17,816 nt of DNA from an uncultured Lachnospiraceae bacterium (lineage in GTDB: Bacteria > Bacillota > Clostridia > Lachnospirales > Lachnospiraceae): NCBI GenBank assembly GCA_910588215.1, contig CAJUQJ010000064.1:1-17816 (forward strand). The letters run 5' to 3'. Position numbers and translations under genes: made by a program. Of this stretch, positions 1 through 7,603 are shown piece by piece. Below the pieces are notes generated by a model. It had not been told where the DNA came from and did no database searches. It saw only the letters and a program-made list of their open reading frames with translations. The stretch's first letter is position 1, and every line of letters begins with the position of its first letter.

Positions 1-18
1 TTGGAATGGGTTGGATGC

Positions 19-55
19 GTTACAGTTTGCGGCCGGTTAGGCCGTGAACTGTAAC
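19..55 (+). repeat. 16-bp imperfect palindrome / hairpin
   Basis: GTTACAGTTTGCGGCC (19-34) and GGCCGTGAACTGTAAC (40-55) flank a 5-base loop. Read as + strand RNA all 16 positions pair, two of them as G-U wobbles; read as - strand RNA those two become A-C mismatches. This suggests that, if it works as RNA, the sense strand is +. There is no following U-run, so it is a poor intrinsic terminator. It may be a dispersed palindromic repeat or the tail of a gene left of the window. Confidence 0.5.
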
Positions 56-88
56 TAAGGAACATGTCCGATAGATAAAGTATATAGA

Positions 89-117
89 AGCATACCACGA
101 CAAATGACAAATTTCAA
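89..117 (-). promoter_or_regulatory. possible outward sigma-A promoter
   Basis: On the - strand TTGAAA (112-117) and TATGCT (89-94) are spaced by 17 bp, pointing out of the window to the left. The -10 box is only moderate and the region is AT-rich, so a chance match is possible. It would drive a gene lying left of position 1. The rest of 1-271 shows no convincing gene. Confidence 0.3.
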
Positions 118-271
118 TATCTAATTTTTTATCTTTTATAAAATAATAACAGTCAGACAGGATCATTGCTTTGGGCGCAATCACCCTATACGTTCTATCG
201 CATCGTCCAACGACAGGATATCAGCCGACTGCGCAAGGGTCTCCGTTAACGCGCCCGTCGATATATTCTTC

Positions 272-1276
272 TTATGCTTCCCCGTAAACGATCGCGTCGA
301 TCCTTGCCAGTTCTTCCCGGCTGAAGGAGGTGTGATCCAGCGCCTTGATATTTTCCAGGATCTGCTGGGGCCTGCTTGCACCGATCAATACCGATGTGAC
401 CTTATCATCCCGCAAAAGCCATGCCAGTGCCATCTGTGTCAGAGACTGCCCCCTTTCTTCTGCAATTTCATGGAGCGCCTGCACCTTATGCAGCATCCCT
501 TGATCCAGATCACTTTCATGCAGATAAGGACTTTTGTGCTGCCCGATCCTGGAGTCTTTCGGAATCCCTGTCAGATATTTTCCCGTCAAAATTCCCTGCT
601 GCAGAGGACTGAACGCAATACAGCCGATCCTCTTCCCGTACAGATACTCTTTCAGTCCATCCTCTTCGATCCATCGGTTCAGCATGGAGTACGAAACCTG
701 ATGTATGATAAACGGTGTTTTTAATTCCTGAAGAATGCTGTATGCCTGTTCCGTCTGCTCTTTATTATAATTGGAGATTCCCACATAGAGCGCCTTCCCC
801 TGACGCACCAGCAGATCGAGTGCCATCATAGTCTCCTCCAAGGGCGTCTCAGGATCGGGACGGTGATGATAATAAATATCCACATATTCAAGCCCCATTC
901 TTTTCAGGCTCTGATCCAAACTCGCAGTCAGATATTTCTTCGATCCCCAGTTTCCGTAGGGACCTTGCCACATATCATATCCTGCCTTGGTGGATATCAC
1001 CAACTCGTCCCTGTAAGGCAGCAGATCGGATCGCAAGATCCGCCCCATGTTTTCTTCCGCGCTCCCATATACCGGCCCATAGTTGTTCGCCAAGTCAAAA
1101 TGGGTGATTCCGTTATCAAACGCCGTGAACAATATTTTTTTCATATTCTCCATACTGTCAACCGACCCGAAATTATGCCACATTCCCAGAGAAAAAGCCG
1201 GAAGCAAAAGACCGCTTCTACCGCATCTGTTATAGACCATTCCTGAATCATATCGTGTTTTCTCAGCTTGATACAT
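272..1276 (-). CDS. aldo/keto reductase, YghZ/Gpr-like
   Basis: Predicted NAD(P)H-dependent cytosolic aldo/keto reductase of 334 residues, of the type that includes E. coli YghZ (L-glyceraldehyde 3-phosphate reductase) and Kv-beta-like proteins. The usual catalytic tetrad can be read: Asp61 and Tyr66 in FDLANNYG, Lys97 in STKAGYD, and His138 in YYHHRPDPETP. The segment after the lysine (WQGPYGNWGSKKYL) and the C-terminal SVLIGASRPQQ nucleotide-binding stretch are typical of this subgroup. Length is normal for the family (about 320-350). The start is ATG at 1276 with AGGAG seven bases upstream. It stands alone, divergent from a decayed AraC-type regulator fragment. The physiological substrate cannot be read from sequence; the family assignment is secure. 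Confidence 0.93.
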   Translation of the reverse strand: MYQAEKTRYDSGMVYNRCGRSGLLLPAFSLGMWHNFGSVDSMENMKKILFTAFDNGITHFDLANNYGPVYGSAEENMGRILRSDLLPYRDELVISTKAGYDMWQGPYGNWGSKKYLTASLDQSLKRMGLEYVDIYYHHRPDPETPLEETMMALDLLVRQGKALYVGISNYNKEQTEQAYSILQELKTPFIIHQVSYSMLNRWIEEDGLKEYLYGKRIGCIAFSPLQQGILTGKYLTGIPKDSRIGQHKSPYLHESDLDQGMLHKVQALHEIAEERGQSLTQMALAWLLRDDKVTSVLIGASRPQQILENIKALDHTSFSREELARIDAIVYGEA

Positions 1277-1335
1277 TGTAATTCTCCTCTCTTTTTATGA
1301 TCATATTACAAATACTGTTGCTATATTATATTAAT

Positions 1336-1365
1336 TTTATACTTCAAAAACCAGCATTTTTCCAA
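1336..1365 (-). promoter_or_regulatory. candidate promoter of the aldo/keto reductase
   Basis: TTGGAA (1360-1365) and TATAAA (1336-1341) on the - strand, spacing 18 bp, about 60 bases upstream of the ATG. A second TATAAT-like hexamer lies slightly downstream in the same AT-rich stretch, so the exact start of transcription is uncertain. Confidence 0.4.
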
Positions 1366-1462
1366 CTTATCCTACAAACAGAAGTTACTATTTTAAACAT
1401 TGTCCTTTATAATAAGACACTATGGAAACAACAAATTTATCTGGTCTGATCTCTGGCCCGGA

Positions 1463-1650
1463 CAACGCCTATATCAATTCCGATTGGAAGCACTGGCCCT
1501 GCACCTTGAAGCAGCCAAAAACCTGCTTACCCATTCCGACATCAGCATCGGTGAAATAGATACCGTGATCGGTATGGGTTCCCGGCAAAGTTTCTATATT
1601 CAATTCAAAAAAATACAGAATCTCTCCCGTAAACTACAGACAGGCACATC
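1463..1650 (+). pseudogene. remnant of AraC-family regulator C-terminal HTH
   Basis: One + frame reads RLEALALHLEAAKNLLTHSD, then ISIGEIDTVIGMGSRQSFYI and QFKKIQNLSRKL. This matches the second half of an AraC/XylS DNA-binding domain, whose usual form is RLE.AK.LL..SD.SI.EIA..VGF.S.SYF.RQFKK..G.SP. Everything before that, including the sensor domain and first helix-turn-helix, is missing. Key positions are altered (Asp-Thr where Ala-Tyr is usual in EIAY, and no SP-YR ending), so the fragment is very unlikely to fold or bind DNA. It lies divergent from the aldo/keto reductase, the usual position for a local regulator, so it may be what is left of that gene's activator (inference). The 458-base gap 1277-1734 holds only this, the reductase promoter and the aspS1 terminator. 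Confidence 0.6.
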
Positions 1651-1698
1651 GGCCGCCTGTATCGTAATATATTGCTTTTTTGCCAATATGACCAGCAA

Positions 1699-1725
1699 AG
1701 AGCGTCAGATCATATCTGACGCTCT
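1699..1725 (-). terminator. hairpin terminator after aspS1
   Basis: Perfect 12-bp inverted repeat AGAGCGTCAGAT / ATCTGACGCTCT with a 3-base loop, starting 10 bases past the aspS1 stop codon. On the - strand it is followed by only a short T-run (TTTG), so termination may be partial. The very stable stem and position favour a real terminator. Confidence 0.75.
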
Positions 1726-1734
1726 AAAATTTGC

Positions 1735-3498
1735 CTACTTCTCTTCCTTCGGCAATTTGATCTCAATATGCACATCCTTAAGCTGTCTTGGATCCACCTG
1801 CGCCGGTGCTCCCATCATGATATCCTGCGCCTGCTTGTTCATCGGGAAGGGAATGACCTCCCGGATACTGTCCTCTCCTGCCAGCAGCATGACCATCCTG
1901 TCCACACCGGGTGCAATACCTGCATGCGGCGGCGCACCGTAGCAGAATGCGTTGTACATGGCCGGGAATTTCGCCTTCACGTCTTCCTCGCCCAGTCCTA
2001 CCAGCCGGAACGCTTTCACCATGATCTCCGGGTCGTGATTACGGACCGCACCGGAAGACAGTTCCACGCCGTTACATACCAGATCATACTGGTATGCCAG
2101 AATGTCTAGCGGTTCCATCGTCTCAAGCGCCTGCATACCTCCCTGGGGCATGGAAAAGGGATTGTGGCAGAATTCCATCTCCCCGGATTCCTCCCCGATC
2201 TCGTACATGGGGAAGTCCACGATCCAGCAGAACTCATAACATGCCTGCCTGAAATGACCCTCCGACTTCATGCCCAGCATCCTGCGCAGCACACCGGAAG
2301 TCTTCACTGCCGCGTTCTTGTCTCCGGCCGTCACGCCTACGAAATCGCCCGGCTTTAATCCAAGCAGCTTGTCCACCTCTTCTTTGCGCTCTGTGAGGAA
2401 CTTGGAGATACCACCCACGTAATTGCCGCTCTCGTCCACGCGGAACCAGTAAGCCTTGTTGCCGGTCTCCACCTCCACATCTGCGCACATCTTATCGATT
2501 TCTTTCCTCGTAGCCGTATAACCGTCCGTCACCACCGCCTTGATCACATGATCCTTGAACGGTGCAAAATCAAGCTGCCCGAACAGCTCTGTCACATCCT
2601 GCACCACCAGATCGATCCGCAAGTCGGGCTTGTCAGTGCCGTACTTCTCCAATGCTTCCAGATAAGGGATCCGCACAAACGGCGCTGCGGAAGCCTGATC
2701 GTAAGTACCGTACTTCTCAAATACCGGTGGCAGCACCTGCTCGATCACGGCAAACACATCTTCCTGGGAGGCAAAAGCCATCTCCATATCCAGCTGATAG
2801 AATTCACCCGGTGAACGGTCTGCCCTGGCATCCTCGTCCCGGAAACAGGGCGCGATCTGGAAATAGCGGTCGAACCCGGAAGCCATCAGGATCTGTTTAA
2901 ATTGCTGCGGTGCCTGGGGCAGCGCATAGAATTTGCCCGGATGATTCCTGGCCGGCACCAGATAGTCTCTTGCCCCTTCCGGCGAAGAACAGGTCAAGAT
3001 CGGTGTCGTGATCTCCACGAAGTCCAGATCATTCATTCTCTGGCGAAGCTCGGTGACAATACGGCTGCGAAGCAGGATCTTATCCTTCACTTCCGGATTG
3101 CGCAGATCCAGATACCGGTATTTCAGACGGATATTCTCATCCGCATTCTTAGACTGCCTGATCTCAAAAGGCAGCACATTGTTCGTGCACTTACCCAACA
3201 CCTCCACGCGGTCGGGCACTACTTCGATTTCTCCGGTGGGAATAGTATTCGTCTTATTAGAACGCTCCCGCACCGTACCTTCGATCAGCAGAGTGGACTC
3301 CTTGTTCACACCCTCCAACCGTTCCATCATTTCCTCTGTCTCGAAAACAATCTGTGTCACTCCGTAAAAATCCCGGAGTTGCAGAAATCCCAAATTCTTG
3401 CTGACCTGTCTGATATTTTCAAACCATCCGACCAAAGTCACCCGGCTTCCTGTATCTGACAGTCTGAGCGCATTACATGTGTGTGTTCTTGACTGCAT
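1735..3498 (-). CDS. aspS: aspartyl-tRNA synthetase 1, probably discriminating
   Basis: Bacterial-type class IIb aspartyl-tRNA synthetase, 587 residues, charging tRNA-Asp with aspartate in the cytoplasm. Domain order: N-terminal OB-fold anticodon domain (about 1-105); catalytic core with motif 2 at about 219-237 (FRDEDARADRSPGEF); GAD insert in the middle; motif 3 at 521-540 (GAPPHAGIAPGVDRM). The frame stays open further upstream, but the start chosen is the second of two adjacent ATGs, which has AGGAG six bases upstream; a good promoter at 3542-3570 would not transcribe the longer form. The anticodon-domain loop reads RQVSKNLGF, with one extra residue compared with E. coli, and lacks the DHGG seen in the second AspRS of this window. 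It is therefore the better candidate for the tRNA-Asp-specific enzyme (inference). No T-box is visible upstream. Confidence 0.95.
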   Translation of the reverse strand: MQSRTHTCNALRLSDTGSRVTLVGWFENIRQVSKNLGFLQLRDFYGVTQIVFETEEMMERLEGVNKESTLLIEGTVRERSNKTNTIPTGEIEVVPDRVEVLGKCTNNVLPFEIRQSKNADENIRLKYRYLDLRNPEVKDKILLRSRIVTELRQRMNDLDFVEITTPILTCSSPEGARDYLVPARNHPGKFYALPQAPQQFKQILMASGFDRYFQIAPCFRDEDARADRSPGEFYQLDMEMAFASQEDVFAVIEQVLPPVFEKYGTYDQASAAPFVRIPYLEALEKYGTDKPDLRIDLVVQDVTELFGQLDFAPFKDHVIKAVVTDGYTATRKEIDKMCADVEVETGNKAYWFRVDESGNYVGGISKFLTERKEEVDKLLGLKPGDFVGVTAGDKNAAVKTSGVLRRMLGMKSEGHFRQACYEFCWIVDFPMYEIGEESGEMEFCHNPFSMPQGGMQALETMEPLDILAYQYDLVCNGVELSSGAVRNHDPEIMVKAFRLVGLGEEDVKAKFPAMYNAFCYGAPPHAGIAPGVDRMVMLLAGEDSIREVIPFPMNKQAQDIMMGAPAQVDPRQLKDVHIEIKLPKEEK

Positions 3499-3541
3499 CA
3501 TATTCTCCTGATTCCTTTCTCTTCTGACAAATGCTTTTCTC

Positions 3542-3570
3542 ATTCTAACACCACAGACCGGAAAATACAA
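3542..3570 (-). promoter_or_regulatory. sigma-A promoter of aspS1
   Basis: TTGTAT (3565-3570) and TAGAAT (3542-3547) on the - strand with 17-bp spacing, putting transcription start near 3535, about 35 bases before the aspS1 start codon. This short leader leaves no room for a riboswitch and supports the internal ATG choice. Confidence 0.6.
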
Positions 3571-3620
3571 TAAACTTTCTGCACGCCCGTGCCATTAGTC
3601 CTGCGAAAGGGATGCAGCGC

Positions 3621-3839
3621 CGCGAACCAATGTCAGTTACTGTAGAAGCAACCTGTCAAAACTAAAAGCGCCTGTCATTTTATAGTTCTCCTTCGGACGA
3701 GCTTTCGCTCGATTCCAAACGCAACGGTACTAAATTCGTAAAAAACCTCATTAAGTACCGGCGTTTTACAACGGTCCTCAGGAGAGACATAAAATGTCAG
3801 ACGCCTGCGTAACGGCTTAAACAACTGACATTGACCGCG
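3621..3839. repeat. 219-bp nested palindromic element
   Basis: Ends are inverted copies: CGCGAACCAATGTCAGTT (3621-3638) and AACTGACATTGACCGCG (3823-3839). A second inverted pair, GCGCCTGTCATTTTAT (3668-3683) and ATAAAATGTCAGACGC (3789-3804), is nested inside, with 14 of 16 positions complementary. Inside that are a CGAGC-TTTC-GCTCG hairpin (3698-3711) and a GGTACT...AGTACC stem. Both arms carry a Shine-Dalgarno-like GGAG followed nine bases later by ATG, reading outward on opposite strands. It fills most of the 353-base gap between flagellin 1 and aspS1. It could be a MITE-like repeat or a structured RNA; I do not recognise a named family. Confidence 0.65.
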
Positions 3840-3851
3840 AACACTAACCTG

Positions 3852-4997
3852 CTACTGCAACAGAGACAGCGCACTCTGATTACTCTGATTCGCCTGGCTG
3901 AGCATAGACTGCCCGGCCTGCGCAAGAATATTGTTGTTGGCGTACTTCACCATCTCCGTAGCAATATCCGTATCTCTGATGGCCGATTCCGCCGATGTGG
4001 TATTCTCCACGACATTATCCAAATTGCTGATCGTGTGCTCTAAGCGGTTCTGAATAGCCCCCAGATTGGAACGCACCTCCGACACATCGGCGATCGCACT
4101 CTTGGCAAAAACATTCAGTGCCTGGAAATCCCGCACATCAGGCGCTCTGCCGGACAACGCTTCCTCCATACCTCCTGTCGGACTCGGAACACTGGCACCG
4201 TCAATCGTAAGTCTGTTCTTCACCCTTTCATCTGTGATCGAATCATAAGAAAAACTATGAAAAATAGTCAAGTCTCTTGCCGCCAGAAGATGCGAATGTC
4301 CCGCTGCACTCCATGGCTGGATCGTGTTTAAATTTACATATTCTATTTTCGCATGCGTCGAAGTAAATGGGGTCGCATACTGATAATAAAGTCCATCCGG
4401 CCTCTCTGTCCCTGTCGGCGGCAAATCCTGTCCTGTACACAAGGGTGTCTTGTCATTCGTCTGGTAACAGATTCCCTTCGACAAAGCACTGGCGATCAGG
4501 TCATTCGTGCACATATTTCCTATCGTGATCGCAATATGCTGCCCGGATTCCGCCCCAACCTGCAGCCCGATATTTTGAAAAGAACCATCCAGCAGATTCT
4601 GTTCGTTAAAAGTGGTCGTGGACTGTATGCGGTCAATCTCACTCATCAACTGTCGGACTTCCATCTGGACATAGCTTCTATCCGTTGTAGTCAATGTCCC
4701 GTTTGCGCCTTTGACCGCAAGTTCATTCATGCGCTGCAGCATATCGTGGACTTCATTCAAAGCTCCCTCCGCCGTCTGCACGCAGGAAATACCGTCCGCC
4801 GCATTGGCAGACGCCTGTGTAAGGCCCCTGATCTGACGACGCATTTTCTCAGATATCGACAAGCCTGCCGCGTCGTCCGCTGCACGGTTGATCTTATATC
4901 CCGAAGACAATTTCTCCGTAGATCTGGCCTGGCTTTTGTTTGTCAAGTTGAACATGCGATTCGAATTCATCGCCATGATATTATGTTTTACGACCAT
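3852..4997 (-). CDS. flagellin 1 (downstream tandem copy)
   Basis: Flagellar filament protein, 381 residues, exported by the flagellar type III system and polymerised outside the cell. The N-terminal D0/D1 region (about 1-150; NRAADDAAGLSISEKMR, QTAEGALNEVHDMLQRM) and the C-terminal D1/D0 region (about 290-381; NLGAIQNRLEHTISNL, then AQAGQSMLSQAN) are canonical. The centre (about 155-290) differs from its neighbour except for conserved patches such as GHSHLL and DLTIFHSFS. It has four cysteines (72, 163, 177, 187), which is unusual for a flagellin. The start MVVKHN was chosen because GGAGG lies five bases upstream. It follows flagellin 2 by 110 bases with a hairpin but no clear promoter of its own, so read-through from the upstream copy is likely. 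Confidence 0.94.
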   Translation of the reverse strand: MVVKHNIMAMNSNRMFNLTNKSQARSTEKLSSGYKINRAADDAAGLSISEKMRRQIRGLTQASANAADGISCVQTAEGALNEVHDMLQRMNELAVKGANGTLTTTDRSYVQMEVRQLMSEIDRIQSTTTFNEQNLLDGSFQNIGLQVGAESGQHIAITIGNMCTNDLIASALSKGICYQTNDKTPLCTGQDLPPTGTERPDGLYYQYATPFTSTHAKIEYVNLNTIQPWSAAGHSHLLAARDLTIFHSFSYDSITDERVKNRLTIDGASVPSPTGGMEEALSGRAPDVRDFQALNVFAKSAIADVSEVRSNLGAIQNRLEHTISNLDNVVENTTSAESAIRDTDIATEMVKYANNNILAQAGQSMLSQANQSNQSALSLLQ

Positions 4998-5023
4998 ATT
5001 TCCCTCCATTCCGAAGTATCACA

Positions 5024-5066
5024 AAGGGTGTAAAGCTATGATTCTACCTGCATGCCTTACACCCTT
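5024..5066 (-). terminator. hairpin between the two flagellin genes
   Basis: AAGGGTGTAA (5024-5033) and TTACACCCTT (5057-5066) form a perfect 10-bp stem around a 23-base loop, directly after flagellin 2. On the - strand the tail is TGTGATAC, not a U-run. It is therefore more likely a 3'-end stabiliser or a partial terminator that lowers expression of flagellin 1. Confidence 0.45.
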
Positions 5067-5107
5067 ATTCTCTTATATCCGTGGAGCAGTTCAATCTCAC
5101 TCAACAC

Positions 5108-6250
5108 CTACTGCAGCAGCGCCAGCGCACTCTGATTGCCCTGATTCGCCTGGCTGAGCATGGACTGCCCGGCCTGCGCAAGAATATTGTTGTTAGCAAA
5201 CTTCACCATCTCCGTAGCTATATCCGTATCCCGAATAGCTGATTCCGCCGACGTGGTATTCTCCACGATATTATCCAGGTTGCTGATCGTATGCTCTAAT
5301 CTGTTCTGGATAGCACCCAAATCGGAACGCACTTCTGACACATCAAAAATCACACTCTTGGCAAAGGCATTGAGCGCCTGGAAATAGCGGACATCGGCCG
5401 CCTTGTCAAGCGCCAGCGCTTCTTCCGTTCCTCCTGTAGCACCAACCTTATAATCTGTCGTCAACCGGTCTTTGATGTTCTCATCGCTGATCGCATCAAA
5501 AGAGAAACTATGGAAGATCGTTAAATCTTCAGCTCCCAGCAGATGGGAATGTCCAGGAGATCCCCAGGGCTGAACCGTACTCTTATCCCAATATTCCTGC
5601 TTCGCATAGGTACTGTTCTGTGGCACCCAATAAGCAGTTACCCCCTGCGGGTAACCTGCATGATCCGGATTCGGTTGATCAATCTTCTGACAAAGCGGAC
5701 TGTTATTATTCGTCTGATAGAATATCCCTTTCGCCAGCGCGCTGGCAATCAGATCGTTCGTGCACATATTGCGTATCGTAATCGCAATGTGCTGCCCTGA
5801 TTCCGCTCCTACCTGCAGTCCCTTGCCCGCAAACGTACCATCCAGAAGATTCTGCTCATTGAAAGTCGTCGTGGACTGAACCCTATCAATCTCACTCATC
5901 AACTGTCTGACTTCCATCGTGATATAACTTCTGTCATCTGTCGTCAACGTCCCGTTTGCGCCTTTGACCGCAAGCTCATTCATACGCTGCAGCATATCGT
6001 GAACTTCATTCAAAGCTCCCTCCGCCGTCTGCACGCAGGAAATACCGTCCGCCGCATTGGCTGATGCCTGCGTAAGACCTCTAATCTGGCGGCGCATTTT
6101 CTCCGATATAGACAAGCCCGCCGCATCATCTGCCGCACGATTGATCTTATATCCCGAAGACAGCTTCTCCGTAGATCCGGCCTGACTCTTATTTGTCAGG
6201 TTGAACATGCGGTTTGAATTCATCGCCATGATATTGTGCTTTACAACCAT
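5108..6250 (-). CDS. flagellin 2 (promoter-proximal tandem copy)
   Basis: Flagellar filament protein of 380 residues, paralogous to the adjacent flagellin. The first 150 and last 90 residues are almost identical to it, while the middle (about 185-285) has diverged. Conserved D0/D1 helices include KLSSGYKINRAADDAAGLS and EVRSDLGAIQNRLEHTISN. Three cysteines (72, 163, 187) are shared with the neighbour. A histidine patch (His234, His236, His247) in GHSHLLGAEDLTIFHSFS is kept in both copies although the surrounding sequence changed. The ATG at 6250 heads the MVVKHN start shared by both copies. A sigma-28-like promoter sits at 6415-6441, giving a long leader of about 155 bases. The short central domain makes this a small flagellin. 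Confidence 0.95.
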   Translation of the reverse strand: MVVKHNIMAMNSNRMFNLTNKSQAGSTEKLSSGYKINRAADDAAGLSISEKMRRQIRGLTQASANAADGISCVQTAEGALNEVHDMLQRMNELAVKGANGTLTTDDRSYITMEVRQLMSEIDRVQSTTTFNEQNLLDGTFAGKGLQVGAESGQHIAITIRNMCTNDLIASALAKGIFYQTNNNSPLCQKIDQPNPDHAGYPQGVTAYWVPQNSTYAKQEYWDKSTVQPWGSPGHSHLLGAEDLTIFHSFSFDAISDENIKDRLTTDYKVGATGGTEEALALDKAADVRYFQALNAFAKSVIFDVSEVRSDLGAIQNRLEHTISNLDNIVENTTSAESAIRDTDIATEMVKFANNNILAQAGQSMLSQANQGNQSALALLQ

Positions 6251-6414
6251 AGTTTCTCTCTCCTATCATCCACCTCTTTTATTCTGAATTCCCCGATACC
6301 CATAGCCGGCATAACAACCATCTGCTTCCAATCCCTGTCAATGTCCAATACGAGAGCGCTGACAAAGCCGAAAGCATGATCTCATTATCTTATGCCGCTA
6401 GCTATATGAAGTAT

Positions 6415-6441
6415 ATATCGACTCATATCATGAAATACTTA
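6415..6441 (-). promoter_or_regulatory. sigma-28 (SigD/FliA)-type flagellin promoter
   Basis: On the - strand TAAG (6438-6441), 15 bases, then GTCGATAT (6415-6422). The flagellar sigma-28 consensus is TAAA-N15-GCCGATAA; here 3 of 4 and 6 of 8 positions agree. Its location upstream of flagellin 2 fits late-class flagellar control. Confidence 0.6.
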
Positions 6442-6586
6442 AGATGCCAGGAGCAAAATGCATAGACTACAGTCTGCCCGTGTATATGTGAACATATAGC
6501 ATCTCTACCTCTATTCCGAAGCGCTTTGCACCGAGAATGCGTGCAGAATTTCATAAAAAATTCATACAATTGATATGGTTCCTTCA

Positions 6587-6615
6587 TTGACAACACTTTT
6601 CAAACTAATTATCAT
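6587..6615 (+). promoter_or_regulatory. sigma-A promoter of the 6787 gene
   Basis: Consensus TTGACA (6587-6592), 17-bp spacer, TATCAT (6610-6615) on the + strand. It predicts a leader of about 165 bases before the ATG at 6787. That leader holds a hairpin AAGCCTGCC-TTC-GGCTGGCTT near 6708-6730 with one mismatch. The 536-base gap 6251-6786 holds this promoter, the divergent flagellin promoter and no further gene that I can support. Confidence 0.6.
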
Positions 6616-6786
6616 AGATAATCATAGCTTACTGCAGAAGAACTGGCAATCAGGACAACGCAGCAAGCTGCGGGGTATTCAACCATCGCGGCATCCGCCA
6701 ATATGTTCAAGCCTGCCTTCGGCTGGCTTTAGGCACAACACTTGGCTCATTGCCCGGAGGAATAAACAGGAAACGGAGATAAGATT

Positions 6787-7599
6787 ATGGCAGTCGGAAA
6801 TTCAGTGGGAGATGAGATCAGAGAAGAGCGCAGAAAGGCTATGGGTCGGATGACTCCGAAGGAGAAATTCGCCTACTTCTGGGATTATTATAAGATCCAT
6901 GCACTGGTCACAGTCATCGTGATCATAGGCGCTTCTTCCTTAATCTATAACTATGTCACCTATAAGGATTATGGTTTCTATGCCACCCTCATCAACACCG
7001 GCGTCAGCGATACAAGTGAAGGCCTTCCGGAGAAATGGGCTGCCGAATTCCTGGAATATGCCGGTATCGACCCCGCGGAATATGAAGTATACATCGATAC
7101 GTCCATGTCGCTTTCCCCCAATGATGTCTCGCAATATACGATGGCCAACCAGCAGAAGATGGTGGCCATGATGCAGACCGGTTCCATCCATGCTCTCGTC
7201 GCAGAGACACAGACCTTTGAACAGTATGCCCAAATGGGGTATTTCTCTCCTTTGGAGAGTACACTGTCCCCGGAAGAAGTGGAGAAATACCGTCCCTACT
7301 TCTACTATACGGATATGGCCACCTTCCCGGATGACGATTTCAACCCCGATGAGGTGCGTGATCTTTCCGTACTGACGATCGACCACACGGATCCTTCCAC
7401 CATGGAACAGCCGGTGGCGGCTGGCATCATCGTCACGAAGGACAATGCCTTGGCCGACTCCCGCCTGTACGCTTATCTGCAGGACAGCCAATATGACTAC
7501 CAGGGCTATCCGGCAGAAGTGGTTCTGGGCATTCCCGTCTCCAACGATCAGCCCGAACTTGTCGTTAAATTCCTGGAATACATGCAGCTTGGCGAGTGA
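6787..7599 (+). CDS. membrane-anchored protein of unknown function
   Basis: 270-residue protein that I do not recognise. A charged, basic N-terminal stretch (EIREERRKAMGRMTPKEKF) is followed by one hydrophobic segment at about 37-58 (IHALVTVIVIIGASSLIYNYV), then roughly 210 polar residues without further membrane segments. This suggests a single-pass protein with a short cytoplasmic N-terminus and a large domain outside the cell. The outer part is acidic (DMATFPDDDFNPDEVRDLSV) and rich in Tyr and Asp, with no cysteine. Parts such as GSIHALVAETQTFEQYAQMG and the terminal VVKFLEYMQ resemble the general look of solute-binding-protein-like folds, but that is only an impression. The start ATG has GGAG eight bases upstream. 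It is the only complete + strand gene here, and its stop lies four bases from the convergent gatB stop. Confidence 0.85.
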   Translation: MAVGNSVGDEIREERRKAMGRMTPKEKFAYFWDYYKIHALVTVIVIIGASSLIYNYVTYKDYGFYATLINTGVSDTSEGLPEKWAAEFLEYAGIDPAEYEVYIDTSMSLSPNDVSQYTMANQQKMVAMMQTGSIHALVAETQTFEQYAQMGYFSPLESTLSPEEVEKYRPYFYYTDMATFPDDDFNPDEVRDLSVLTIDHTDPSTMEQPVAAGIIVTKDNALADSRLYAYLQDSQYDYQGYPAEVVLGIPVSNDQPELVVKFLEYMQLGE

Positions 7600-7603
7600 A
7601 TCC

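Noticed and set aside
181..271. A - strand frame ending in TGALTETLAQSADILSLDD that looks like a protein C-terminus just after the aldo/keto reductase
   Set aside because: It is open only because it overlaps the reductase in another frame, has no start signal of its own, and I cannot match it to a family. It could be a gene scrap but is not supported.
3499..3570. Longer N-terminus of aspS1 starting near 3570
   Set aside because: The predicted promoter starts transcription near 3535, after that start codon, and the internal ATG has the ribosome-binding site.
5010..5107. Separate sigma-28 promoter for flagellin 1
   Set aside because: No TAAA-N15-GCCGATAA-like pair could be placed in this short gap.
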